64,000 nt of DNA from positions 56,723 to 120,722 of the forward strand of contig LDWW01000013.1 in NCBI GenBank assembly GCA_001045525.1, read 5' to 3'. Positions 28,160 to 37,092 of this stretch are shown in pieces. Below the pieces are notes generated by a model. It was given only the letters and a program-made list of their open reading frames with translations, made no database searches and was not told where the DNA came from. Within the stretch, counting starts at the first letter, position 1; each line of letters begins with the position of its first letter. The stretch is from Chitinispirillum alkaliphilum (GTDB lineage: Bacteria; Fibrobacterota; Chitinivibrionia; Chitinivibrionales; Chitinispirillaceae). The position numbers were made by a program, and so were the translations under genes.

Positions 28160-28212
28160 CTGAGCACCCGGAATCTCAACAGGTTTTTCAGGGTGCTCAG
28201 TTTGCTTTCAGA
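28160..28212 (+). terminator. probable terminator after the repeat protein gene
   Basis: CTGAGCACCC pairs perfectly with GGGTGCTCAG (10 bp, loop about 21 nt). The following T tract is interrupted (TTTGCTTT), so termination may be partial or helped by a protein. Confidence 0.6.
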
Positions 28213-28267
28213 GCTTTTTTTGTCACCATTTCAACACAAGGAGTGTTTGTCCTTCTCTTAAAAGAGA

Positions 28268-28756
28268 GTGATCGAAATTTTTATGAAAAGCGGTACAGAA
28301 CTCACAGATTGGACCATTGTAAGAGCGCAGTTGTGTCATATTGATGCGATAACACGACTGGAACTCTCATGTCACTCCAACCCCCGTTCTGAATCACAGA
28401 TTATAAATGATTTGCAGTCCCCCTTTTATTTCACCGATTTAATTGAATGTAGCAGGGGAAAGGTTTGCGCCTATATTTCCTGTGTACAGATATTTGAACT
28501 CCTTGAGATTCATCACCTTGGAGTGGAACCTGAAAGCCGGAGAAAAAAGTTGGCAAGTATGCTGATCTCAGAGACTCTGAAAAAAGCGTCTCAACAGGGT
28601 GTGACACAGGCTACACTTGAAGTAAGAAAGTCCAATAAGGCAGCTATCGGTCTCTATGAGAAACATGGGTTTGAATTTTGCGGTATAAGAAAAGCGTACT
28701 ACAACGATGGAGAAGACGGAATTGTGATGGTAAGGAAAATGGTTTCACCGGGATGA
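28268..28756 (+). CDS. GNAT N-acetyltransferase, RimI-like
   Basis: Acetyl-CoA-binding GNAT fold. Motif A is LGVEPESRRKKLASMLI (V-x-x-x-x-R-x-x-x-x-A variant, with Lys where Gly is usual). The C-terminal block TLEVRKSNKAAIGLYEKHGFEFCGIRKAYYNDGEDGIVMVRKM is the RimI signature, as in the ribosomal-protein S18 alanine acetyltransferase. The start may be GTG 28268 or ATG 28283; neither has a strong ribosome binding site. 162 residues is a normal RimI length. Confidence 0.88.
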   Translation: MIEIFMKSGTELTDWTIVRAQLCHIDAITRLELSCHSNPRSESQIINDLQSPFYFTDLIECSRGKVCAYISCVQIFELLEIHHLGVEPESRRKKLASMLISETLKKASQQGVTQATLEVRKSNKAAIGLYEKHGFEFCGIRKAYYNDGEDGIVMVRKMVSPG

Positions 28757-28802
28757 TGTTCGCTGAGGGCAGATTAAGGGATAAGATATGACAGAAAAAA
28801 GT

Positions 28803-28990
28803 TCAGGTACACTTGCTACAAACTATGGGTGAAAACATCATATGACTTGGTGAGCTCTTCAAGTCCCCCACCGGGGTTAGGAGGGCATATCTAACGATGC
28901 CGCCGTATACCGCATGGCTAAACCGCGACAGATTGGCTGGAAGGTGGCGCTTTCTCAAGCGTCCAGTGCCCTGATAATCCTCTGGGTCTG
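28803..28990. other. intergenic segment with RNA-like hairpins
   Basis: More GC-rich than the DNA around it. On the minus strand it contains CGCTT-GAGA-AAGCG, a 5-bp stem closed by a GNRA-class tetraloop. On either strand it contains CCCC-ACC-GGGG. It lies between the 3' ends of two convergent genes. A 70-codon minus-strand frame here runs through the STAS stop region and has no recognisable domain. It could be a structured RNA or a decayed mobile element. Confidence 0.3.
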
Positions 28991-29338
28991 CTACCCATTC
29001 TGTAACTGATTGCACATATTTTCAAGATCATCATAGAGCTGGATGTTTTTGAGTTTGTTAATATTGGTAGAAACGATGATTTTCTTTATATGAGCCGGAG
29101 TAATCAGTCGAAGAAATCTCTCCTTTCCTTCCATTGATTTCAGAAGCCTTATGAGAATACTTAATTCAGCAGAAGAAAATGTTGTGGCAGCAGTTAGATC
29201 AAGCACCACATCCTTACAGTTTTCTACCGAGCATCCTTCATTTACCATCTCACGCCTGAAATCTTCCAGATCTTTAGAGTTTTCTCTCGTATAGGAGAAA
29301 TATACAAAATCTTTCTTTTCAACTTTTCTGAGTGCCAT
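28991..29338 (-). CDS. STAS-domain protein (anti-sigma-factor-antagonist-like)
   Basis: 115 residues with the STAS layout: KDVVLDLTAATTFSSAELSILIRLLKSM matches the beta-strand/loop/helix in which SpoIIAA-type proteins carry the phosphorylatable Ser (here Ser-Ser-Ala). A terminal helix follows (INKLKNIQLYDDLENM). A partner-switching role is possible, but no anti-sigma kinase gene is adjacent. GGGGA lies 5-6 nt before the ATG. Confidence 0.78.
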   Translation of the reverse strand: MALRKVEKKDFVYFSYTRENSKDLEDFRREMVNEGCSVENCKDVVLDLTAATTFSSAELSILIRLLKSMEGKERFLRLITPAHIKKIIVSTNINKLKNIQLYDDLENMCNQLQNG

Positions 29339-29562
29339 TTTTTCCCCGGATTTTCGTAAAACGGATCTTTATTAATAGATTACAGTTAAGGTTTCTTTTT
29401 ATCAATCCTTTTCCGGGAAGTCTCATAAAATTTGTGCACCGGTGTCTTTTTTCTTCACAGTTTGCGCTTTGCCCCCACTCTTTCTTGATAAGTTCTGCAT
29501 ATAAACAGTATTTTCATATTCTTAAGTTATACACTGAATCCTTATCTGAAGGATAATTAGCC

Positions 29563-31248
29563 TTGAAATTGAACTCTCTATTAACGGTTACCGCACTGGG
29601 CATATCATTTCTCCTTTCATGTGCACATCAGGGAACTCCCGGAGGAGGTCCTAAAGACACCACTCCACCCACTGTTGAATCCACTTATCCTGTTCACAGG
29701 GGTACTGATATTGCAAATGACAGCCGGATTGTAATAAATTTCTCCAAATGGATCGATCCTGCTTCTGTTCAAAGAAGCGTATCGGTTTTTCCCGCTCTTC
29801 AGGAGGGAGTGGATCTGAATGTATCGGGCAGAAGGCTGACAATCACCCCAAAGGAAAACTTCCTGGATTCTACAACCTATCATGTGGTGATTGATGGCTC
29901 ACTTAAAGATCTTCGCGGCAATTCCTTGAAGGAAAGCTACAACCTTGTTTTCTCAACCGGATCCCAACTCGACAGAGCAACGCTGAGTGGATGTGTTGTG
30001 GATGACAGATTTTCAACCCTGCCCAAGGCTGCACTTTTCAGATATGATTCCCACTGGCACGATTCTCTCTATTTTTCTACTCCCGACTACATTACCGGTG
30101 TGGACAGTTCAGGGCATTTCTCTTTTTCACATCTCAGAGCCGGTGAATATCGTGCTATAGCATTTATTGACATGAACAACGACGGTCTTCTCCAGCCATC
30201 GGAGATATGTTTTTCTCCAATTGACTCTGTCATCACTGTAGATGACAACAATATCACTTCGGTTCTTCTGTATCCCTCATCCGCAGATACCCTCCCCCCT
30301 GCCTTAGCGAGTGTCCAGGCAATATCCGGAACCGTTATAAGGGGAAACTGGAACAAACCTCTTGATACAGATCATTTTGAGGATAAAGAGTTTATGATTA
30401 ATCCGGTTTCTGACACCAGCAGGTCACCCGAGATTAAAAACCTCTACCACCTTGAGGGTAAAATGGATTTCATTCTCACATTACAGGATACACTTGAGAA
30501 CACACCATACCACTTAGCTTACAGACTGGGATCAGTCCATGACTCCCTTCGTTTTAACGGTGTTTCTCTTGCAGATACTGTCAACCCTGCACTGCTGGGG
30601 GTTACTCCGGACAATCAGATCGAGCCTGACCCTGAACTGAACCTTATCTGGAGTGAACCTGTAAGGGCGGATCAAAACGCTCTGTATCTCCTGAATAATC
30701 AGGGTGATACAGTGTTTTTAGAGTATTCCTCAACACCCACAGACACTCTTCTTACAAGATCTTCGGCTCTTTTGAAACCCGATAGCGAGTATAGATTGAA
30801 AATCCAGGCTGAGGGAGTCAGAGATCTGGCTGGTAACAGTTTGTACGACACAGCTTTAACGGAAGGTGTACTGATTGTAGACATCGCTACCATTTCAGCC
30901 GAAAACCTGGCAACACGTATTCATGGCACAGTTGATTGTCTCACCCCTGACAGAAATAGAAAATGGTTGTTCAAACCATTATCATCCGAGCGCGTATATA
31001 TTTCAGATGACCACAATGGTTACTTCAGGTTTGATTCTATTCCTGCAGGCAATGGTAAAATTGCCTGGTTTCTTGATCAAAATGGCAACGGCAAATGGGA
31101 CAGAGGAAGACTAAGTCCCTGGAGGGCGCCTGAACCCTATGTAACACTTGATGATACTGTTGAAGCCAGAGCAAGGTGGGAGATTGACAATATATTGATT
31201 AATGGTTGTGGGATGTGCGGGGTTGATAAGGCAAATGATAACCAGTAA
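29563..31248 (+). CDS. Ig-like (SbsA/Big) domain lipoprotein
   Basis: Large surface lipoprotein. The signal peptide ends in LLSC, followed by GTPGGGPKDTTPPTVESTYP, a very typical start of Ig-like lipoproteins in Bacteroidota- and Fibrobacterota-type genomes. The first SbsA-type Ig domain (about 38-135) ends in SLKDLRGNSL, and a second one around 345-450 ends in GVRDLAGNSLYD. A prealbumin-like block with Asp/Asn-rich loops (DMNNDGLLQPSE, DQNGNGKWDRGRLSPWRAPEPY) looks calcium-binding. TTG start behind AAGGATAA. 561 residues. Confidence 0.85.
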   Translation: MKLNSLLTVTALGISFLLSCAHQGTPGGGPKDTTPPTVESTYPVHRGTDIANDSRIVINFSKWIDPASVQRSVSVFPALQEGVDLNVSGRRLTITPKENFLDSTTYHVVIDGSLKDLRGNSLKESYNLVFSTGSQLDRATLSGCVVDDRFSTLPKAALFRYDSHWHDSLYFSTPDYITGVDSSGHFSFSHLRAGEYRAIAFIDMNNDGLLQPSEICFSPIDSVITVDDNNITSVLLYPSSADTLPPALASVQAISGTVIRGNWNKPLDTDHFEDKEFMINPVSDTSRSPEIKNLYHLEGKMDFILTLQDTLENTPYHLAYRLGSVHDSLRFNGVSLADTVNPALLGVTPDNQIEPDPELNLIWSEPVRADQNALYLLNNQGDTVFLEYSSTPTDTLLTRSSALLKPDSEYRLKIQAEGVRDLAGNSLYDTALTEGVLIVDIATISAENLATRIHGTVDCLTPDRNRKWLFKPLSSERVYISDDHNGYFRFDSIPAGNGKIAWFLDQNGNGKWDRGRLSPWRAPEPYVTLDDTVEARARWEIDNILINGCGMCGVDKANDNQ

Positions 31249-31272
31249 TGTTTAAAATTTGAGTAAAGCTAT

Positions 31273-31328
31273 CGGTTAGAGTTACCCCTATTGAAAGGTA
31301 AGTAATATTCATCTAAGTTCTCTAACCG
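31273..31328. repeat. nested inverted repeat downstream of the Ig-like lipoprotein gene
   Basis: CGGTTAGAG (31273-31281) and CTCTAACCG (31320-31328) are perfect 9-bp inverted copies. Inside them TTACC (31282-31286) pairs with GGTAA (31297-31301). There is no T tract, so it is not a standard terminator. Confidence 0.55.
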
Positions 31329-31416
31329 TCGCCGAATGCTTTCAGATTGAAATAAAAAACTCCACTACTTCACACAGAACATTCTACCCTCGCTGCTTAT
31401 TCCTCCGTTTGGCTTT

Positions 31417-32556
31417 TCATGTCTTTTTTATGGATTCAATCTGACTGCGCAGTTCCATTTTGTAGATTTCAACAACTGTAAGGAAAAAAGCCGCAATTGT
31501 GGGTCCTATAATAAAACCCATCACCCCGTACAGTGCAAGACCTCCCAGGGTTGACAGAAAGATCATCAGGTCGTGAATTTTTGCCCCGTGCCCAACCACA
31601 TGGGGACGGAGCAGGTTATCGATATTGGATACTATAAAAGTACTGGAGAGAAAAATGCCGATTCCTGTCCAGATATTTCCCATTAACAGCTGTATTGCTG
31701 CAGCGGGTATAAGTACAAGCCATGCACCAACCAGAGGAATTATCGACAGGATGACCATCACAAATGCCCACAGAAGCCAAGCCTGGATCCCGCTTAAAAA
31801 CAGTATAACTCCACCTGCGGTTCCCTGTGCAATCCCTATAATCAGGGTTCCTGTCACTGTGGCTCTTGAAATCAGGGTAAAGCGGCTTATAATAAGCTCC
31901 TCATGCTGGTGACTTATAGGAAGAAGCTGCCGGATCGCTGCAAGAATTCGGGGGCCGTCAGCAAAAAAGTAGAACATGGTAAAAAACAGTACCAAAGCAT
32001 TGATGAGAAGCCCGAACACTCCTGTGTAGGTTCTGCTGATGATAAAGCTCACCATACCCGATAGTTGGCTCCGTATCTGCTCGCTGATCTGCTCCAGGTC
32101 AATCTCTGTTATACCCAGCGCTTCTGCAAGGGATGAATTTTCCAGTAATCTCGTAAATGACTCCTCAATCACCTGGGGAAGATTTCGCTCGGATTCACTT
32201 ATTACAGATGTAAGCTCGTCGATACTGAGGTTTATTATTATGAGGAGCGGAATCAGAAGAACTACAAAAAAGAATATACAGCACAGAAGTGAGCTGAGTT
32301 TTCGCCTGTTACCGGTTAATTTAAGCGATATGTTAAATATGGGATAGAGAATGGTGGTGAAGGTCAGTGCCAGTATGAGGGGAACGGTGAATGTTTGAAG
32401 AAGAGGCAAAAATGAGCTTATGGCGATAATTACCAGGGCAACGAGAGCTATATGACTTGCTTTTTTTCTGCCCTGTTCGGACTGAAGCTTCTCACCTTGT
32501 TGAAATTCCTTTTTATCTTTTTCCGGATTGTTATCGTTTTCTCTCTGTTCTGACAT
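31417..32556 (-). CDS. AI-2E family transporter (PerM/YdiK-like permease)
   Basis: An integral membrane protein with about eight hydrophobic helices and the family pattern: paired N-terminal helices, a soluble amphipathic middle (SVISESERNLPQVIEESFTRLLENS) and the C-terminal signature HGAKIHDLMIFLSTLGGLALYGVMGFIIGPTIAAFF. The substrate is unknown. The first 35 residues are charged and cytosolic (EQRENDNNPEKDKKEF). No strong ribosome binding site precedes the ATG. Confidence 0.9.
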   Translation of the reverse strand: MSEQRENDNNPEKDKKEFQQGEKLQSEQGRKKASHIALVALVIIAISSFLPLLQTFTVPLILALTFTTILYPIFNISLKLTGNRRKLSSLLCCIFFFVVLLIPLLIIINLSIDELTSVISESERNLPQVIEESFTRLLENSSLAEALGITEIDLEQISEQIRSQLSGMVSFIISRTYTGVFGLLINALVLFFTMFYFFADGPRILAAIRQLLPISHQHEELIISRFTLISRATVTGTLIIGIAQGTAGGVILFLSGIQAWLLWAFVMVILSIIPLVGAWLVLIPAAAIQLLMGNIWTGIGIFLSSTFIVSNIDNLLRPHVVGHGAKIHDLMIFLSTLGGLALYGVMGFIIGPTIAAFFLTVVEIYKMELRSQIESIKKT

Positions 32557-32853
32557 ATAGTTTATACGTTTTTAGCGGATTAGAGTTTTTAGCAAAAAGG
32601 GTGCAACAAATGTGCCCTGCCTGATTGGTGCTGAGAATCCGCATTTCCGGAAGTTTCTTATATATCTCAGGAATATTAACTACCGGGTTATGACACTTTT
32701 TCAGGTTATACAAACCCTAAACGTACGATTGTTAACGTTCCAATACTGTCCCCGTCATCATTGAGACGAATTATTTTATTCCTACTAAAGCTTTTAGGAA
32801 ACTCTGGTCTTAATAGGCTCAAAATCCTTTCTTTTTCTCCGATAAGGTTTATA

Positions 32854-33828
32854 ATGAAAAGAACACTCATTGTAATGTTTGCAGTACTGGGTCTTTATCT
32901 GGCACTGACCTTTTCCTTTTCTTCACGAAGAGAAAATCGTTATCTCGACAGTGAGGGAAGAAAAGAGAGTGGGTTGGATTACGTAAAATTGGAAGACGGG
33001 TATACTGCATACCGGATCATTGGACCGGACACAGGGCAGGTAGTTATTATGATCCACGGTGGAACAATTCCAATGTGTATATGGACCGACCAGAGCAGGA
33101 TTTTTGCTGAATCTGGATATCGGGTTTTGCTCTATGATCAATACGGAAGAGGCAACTCTGACAGGGTAAATAAAGAATATAACCGGGATTTGTTTACCAG
33201 ACAGTTAAAGGGGCTGATTAACAAACTTAAACTGGATGAACCTTTTGATATAATCGGTCCAAGTTTTGGAGGGGCAATCGCCGTTTCGTTTGCATCAAAA
33301 TATCCCGAGCGGGTAAGGTCAATGATTCTGATTTCGCCAGCCCTTAATATTCCCGGTTCAGATTCGCCTTTAAACATGCCAATGAGAGTTGTAAGAGTTC
33401 CTCTTATAGGAAGAGTGTTTTTTGAAACAATCATGATGAATCAAATAATTGAACGGGGAAGACAAAACGTTCCGGGAGGGATCGGTTCACCCTGCGATTC
33501 AATGTTTATGAAGCAGTTTACTTTTAAGGGAACCCACAGAGGATTGTACTGCAAATTTCGCAGCGACGCGTATGGCGATTACCTGAAACAGGCGAAAAAG
33601 GCGGACAGAAATGTTGATCACATTTTATTGTTAAGGGGCAAAGAGGATCCGGAGATAACCGAGTCTATGTTTGATGAGATAAAACGTGAGATGCCTGAAT
33701 CTGAATATGTTGAACTGGAGGATAGTGGTCATTCACCAGCCATGGATAATGCCGATCTTTTTAACTCTATACTTTTAAGTTATCTTCAGAAAGTGGATTC
33801 GGGTAAAAATTGTGACGGTAAAAAATGA
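32854..33828 (+). CDS. alpha/beta hydrolase, N-terminally membrane-anchored
   Basis: One hydrophobic helix (about 4-20) is followed by an alpha/beta hydrolase domain. It has the oxyanion HGGT (about 68-71), the nucleophile elbow GPSFGG (Ser137), the acid LLRGKEDPEI (Asp near 270) and the catalytic His in DSGHSPAMDN near 300. DQYGRGNSDR after strand 4 is typical. Substrate unknown (esterase-, epoxide- or haloalkane-type). The frame opens at 32761, but the ATG at 32854 has AAGG about 8 nt upstream and starts right at the hydrophobic helix. Confidence 0.87.
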   Translation: MKRTLIVMFAVLGLYLALTFSFSSRRENRYLDSEGRKESGLDYVKLEDGYTAYRIIGPDTGQVVIMIHGGTIPMCIWTDQSRIFAESGYRVLLYDQYGRGNSDRVNKEYNRDLFTRQLKGLINKLKLDEPFDIIGPSFGGAIAVSFASKYPERVRSMILISPALNIPGSDSPLNMPMRVVRVPLIGRVFFETIMMNQIIERGRQNVPGGIGSPCDSMFMKQFTFKGTHRGLYCKFRSDAYGDYLKQAKKADRNVDHILLLRGKEDPEITESMFDEIKREMPESEYVELEDSGHSPAMDNADLFNSILLSYLQKVDSGKNCDGKK

Positions 33829-34038
33829 AGCGCACCCCTGTGTCGGTAAGGGAAAGCAGGTGTTGGTCTTTTAAATCAACCCGGGGAAATTTATCCTTTA
33901 CCGATCAAATAACACGATAAGAGTATATCCATCACACGATATCTAAAACATTCCTGCCAACAAGCATTCTCTGACACCGAAAAAGTATATTTATATACTA
34001 ATGTAATCGCCTCAAAAAAATGGAATCAGAGATCAATT

Positions 34039-34758
34039 ATGAAAAATTCACGTGACTATCTTGCTCTTGCCCTCGATAATTTCGACAAAAAAGAAGATTT
34101 AACCCGTCTCATAGAGCTTACTTCAGACCATATTGGAGTCTATAAGCTGGGTCTTGAGCAGTTCACCCGCTTTGGGCCTGCTGTTCTTGATGCAATAAGA
34201 ACGAGCGGTCGTAACATTTTTTTGGACCTGAAATTTCACGATATCCCCAATACTGTGGCAAAAGCGGTGAAGTCTGCCTGCTCCCTTGATGTGGATATCC
34301 TTACCATTCACACCCAGGGTGGTGTGGAGATGATGAAAGCGGCGATGAGTGCGGCTAAGGAGTATGGAAAAGAAAATTCCCGCAGGCCAAAAATCATTGG
34401 TGTTACTCTGCTGACCAGTATCAGTCAGCAGATGCTCAATGAAGATTTGCAAGTGGAAATGAAAACCGAACAGTATGTGAAACACCTCGCTCAAAAAGCG
34501 GTTTTAGCAGGACTGGATGGTCTTGTGTGTTCTGCGGCTGATTTACCGGTGGTTAAACCGGTTCTTCCTGAAGATTTTTTGGTTGTGACTCCCGGAATTC
34601 GTCCGCAGGGATCTGACAAGGGAGATCAGCAAAGGGTTGCCACTCCGGAATGGGCAATACAGAATGGGGCTACATTGCTTGTGGTGGGAAGGCCGATTAC
34701 GGGGGCTGGAGACCCGGGGAGGGCGGCTGAAGAGATTGTGAAACAGATCGGCTCTTAA
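34039..34758 (+). CDS. pyrF: orotidine-5'-phosphate decarboxylase
   Basis: Last step of UMP synthesis. The active-site block FLDLKFHDIPNTVAKAV carries Asp63, Lys65 and Asp68 of the D-x-K-x-x-D motif. The phosphate-binding end TPGIRPQ and GRPITGAGDPGRAA matches group-1 PyrF. 239 residues is the standard length. GAGAT lies a few bases upstream of the ATG. It stands alone, with the first polysaccharide glycosyltransferase 47 nt downstream. Confidence 0.97.
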   Translation: MKNSRDYLALALDNFDKKEDLTRLIELTSDHIGVYKLGLEQFTRFGPAVLDAIRTSGRNIFLDLKFHDIPNTVAKAVKSACSLDVDILTIHTQGGVEMMKAAMSAAKEYGKENSRRPKIIGVTLLTSISQQMLNEDLQVEMKTEQYVKHLAQKAVLAGLDGLVCSAADLPVVKPVLPEDFLVVTPGIRPQGSDKGDQQRVATPEWAIQNGATLLVVGRPITGAGDPGRAAEEIVKQIGS

Positions 34759-34805
34759 GGATTCAGCGCGAAAGTAAAATCACTCATTTGGGAAAATTAA
34801 GATCC

Positions 34806-35864
34806 ATGCCAAATAAGAATAAGAACATGACGGCCGATAAAGTATTGGTAGGTATAGTCGGTTATAAAAGTGAAGACCATATATTTGCATGCATAGAAAG
34901 TGTTCTCGCACAGACATACAAAAACATCGAGATCATTTACTATGACAACTACGGTCTTGATAACGCCCTGGATATAGTGCAAACCAACTTTCCTCAGGTC
35001 AAATGTGTTAAGTCGGATTCAAACCTTGGATACGGTAAAGCACATAACTGGATTATTAACAACTATGAATTTGGTTTCTACATGCCGTTGAATCCGGACC
35101 TGATACTTTCAGAAGATTTCATCTCCAACTGCTACGGGGAGATACAAGGGGATCCAACAATAGGGGCAATAAACGGAATACTTTACCATCTTAAGGATGG
35201 TAAAAAAACTTCTGTAGTATACTCCTGTGGTCACATAATGCAGAGAGACCGAAGAATAGATAATCTTCATTACGGTATTGATGTTTCCGGTAAAGACATT
35301 ACCTCCAGATTTGTTTTTGGTCCAAATGGAGCTTGTCCTCTTTTAAAAAAAGAAATGATCCGTGATGTAGAGGTGAACAAGAGCTTTTTCGATCCTGCAT
35401 TCTTCATGTATGGAGATGACTTCGATATTGGTTGGCGAATGTCAAAAGCCGGCTGGAAAACCCTTTTTAGTCCTCACTGTAAGGCCTGGCATATTATCGG
35501 AGGGTCTGAGCCATTCAAAAACAGAAAAATCAGAGTTGATTATATTGCAAACAGATTAATACTGATTTTGAAAAACGAGCGATTTTTTCTTTTCCTTAGA
35601 GATCTGCCACTGATTTTGATAATCGAGTTATTTTTCCTGTTAGTCCTTTCACTTAAAAGACCGGCCTTTATTATTGATTATATCTCGGGAATTAAAAAGT
35701 TTTTGTTTCATATACCTTACGCTATCCGATTGCGTAAACAAATAAGGACAAGAACCTCTTTGAGGGATGAAATAAATTTTTATGAAAAAAATTACCTGTC
35801 AAGATTCGTAACTTTGGTACAAAGGCAAATTATCAAAGGACGCAATTTGTCACATGTTAAATAG
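34806..35864 (+). CDS. GT2 glycosyltransferase (rhamnosyltransferase-like)
   Basis: The GT-A domain starts at VLVGIVGYKSEDHIFACIESVLAQTYKNIEII. It has NPDLIL as the DxD-equivalent donor motif and MYGDDFDIGWRMSKAGW as the ED-x-D acceptor loop seen in rhamnosyl-type transferases. A C-terminal hydrophobic stretch (about 260-290) suggests membrane association. The frame opens at a TTG (34788); ATG 34806 is preferred but neither has a convincing ribosome binding site. First gene of the plus-strand arm of the polysaccharide locus. Confidence 0.85.
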   Translation: MPNKNKNMTADKVLVGIVGYKSEDHIFACIESVLAQTYKNIEIIYYDNYGLDNALDIVQTNFPQVKCVKSDSNLGYGKAHNWIINNYEFGFYMPLNPDLILSEDFISNCYGEIQGDPTIGAINGILYHLKDGKKTSVVYSCGHIMQRDRRIDNLHYGIDVSGKDITSRFVFGPNGACPLLKKEMIRDVEVNKSFFDPAFFMYGDDFDIGWRMSKAGWKTLFSPHCKAWHIIGGSEPFKNRKIRVDYIANRLILILKNERFFLFLRDLPLILIIELFFLLVLSLKRPAFIIDYISGIKKFLFHIPYAIRLRKQIRTRTSLRDEINFYEKNYLSRFVTLVQRQIIKGRNLSHVK

Positions 35865-35947
35865 ATTGGTTCCACTGCTCTGCAGTAAATGAGCAAATTC
35901 AGAACACCTCTCGTTTGCCTCGTGACCAAGGGAAGGAAACCACAGAT

Positions 35948-36949
35948 TTGGAAAACAAGAAAATAGATACTGATCCCGATACAAATATGACTGCCACAGA
36001 ACTTTTTTCTCAACGGTCTAAAACTGCAACAGTCATTGTAACCTATAATCCACCAGCTGGTTTTCTTAAACATTTCGAAAAAGTTTTCAAAGAGTTCAAT
36101 TTCATCATTCTGATAGATAATGGAACATGTGCCGAGAAACAAGATATCCTGATTGAATTGAAGCAGCAATATGGTAAGAAGATAACCATGATTATGAACA
36201 ACGAAAACCTTGGCATTGCTACTGCATTAAACCAGGGTTTCAGATGGGCTATTGAAAATGGATACGATTACATTTTCACCCTTGATCAGGACAGTACTCC
36301 TACTCCGGGTTTTATGGATACTCTGCTAAAATGCGAACAGACTCATCCCAACAGGGAAAATCTTGCGACTCTTGGATCGTTGGTCACCGAAGATGTAATG
36401 CCGACAGTGTGCAGATATATGCGTCGAAGAAACCATTTTCTTTATGAGCATGCTGTTGCCGACAGAGGACTTCTGCGAAACGTGTCCAATATCATTACTT
36501 CCGGTTCTTTATACAACTTAAACATCTGGAAAAAACTTGGTCCGTTTCGGGATGATTTCTTCATAGATTATGTAGATACAGAATACAACCTTCGTGCTAT
36601 TCAAAACGGATATGAAACATCTGTCCAATGTGATGCAAGACTGATTCATAATCTTGGAAACCGTCAGGAAAAAAAACTTCTCTGGAAAACTACATATCCT
36701 ACATTCCACTCACCTATTCGTTGGTATTACATCTGCCGCAACAGAGTTGTTATGCTCAAATTGTACGCGCTCAAACAACCCTACTATCTCCTTTATGAGA
36801 CGGTCATAACGATTAAAGCTTTTATCCGTGTTTTCTCACTGGAAAACCAGAGAAGGAAAAAATTTTTAGCATTAGTATATGGCACTTACGATGGGCTTAG
36901 AAACAAGATGAACAAGATTCCAACGAAAATCGAAAAAATGCTGAGCTGA
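35948..36949 (+). CDS. GT2 glycosyltransferase (RfbN/rhamnosyltransferase family)
   Basis: The N-terminal VTYNPPAGFLKHFEKV and DNGTC, the mid block NENLGIATALNQGFRWAIENGYDYIFTLDQDSTPTPGF (with LDQDS donor motif) and FIDYVDTEYNLRAIQNGYE are textbook for the rhamnosyltransferase subgroup. The frame opens at 35915. I choose TTG 35948, which has GGAAGG about 11 nt upstream. ATG 35987 is an alternative. It follows the previous glycosyltransferase by about 80 nt. Confidence 0.87.
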   Translation: MENKKIDTDPDTNMTATELFSQRSKTATVIVTYNPPAGFLKHFEKVFKEFNFIILIDNGTCAEKQDILIELKQQYGKKITMIMNNENLGIATALNQGFRWAIENGYDYIFTLDQDSTPTPGFMDTLLKCEQTHPNRENLATLGSLVTEDVMPTVCRYMRRRNHFLYEHAVADRGLLRNVSNIITSGSLYNLNIWKKLGPFRDDFFIDYVDTEYNLRAIQNGYETSVQCDARLIHNLGNRQEKKLLWKTTYPTFHSPIRWYYICRNRVVMLKLYALKQPYYLLYETVITIKAFIRVFSLENQRRKKFLALVYGTYDGLRNKMNKIPTKIEKMLS

Positions 36950-37092
36950 TACCTAAATTGTAGTTGATTTCAACCTGCTGTGCCTTGCCATAGAAATTCA
37001 TTCAGTTCACCAGACCATACTTTGAGACAAATTAGGTTGACATAAACCTCTGGTTAGATGCTATTTCAAGGCAGAAGGTGAAGTTCTGCGAA

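Noticed and set aside
28803..29015. 70-codon minus-strand frame between the acetyltransferase and STAS genes
   Set aside because: It starts inside the STAS gene in another frame, and no domain was recognised.
33983..33998. AGTATA-ttta-TATACT palindrome upstream of pyrF
   Set aside because: Six-bp AT-only inverted repeat in AT-rich DNA, expected by chance; no operator can be claimed.
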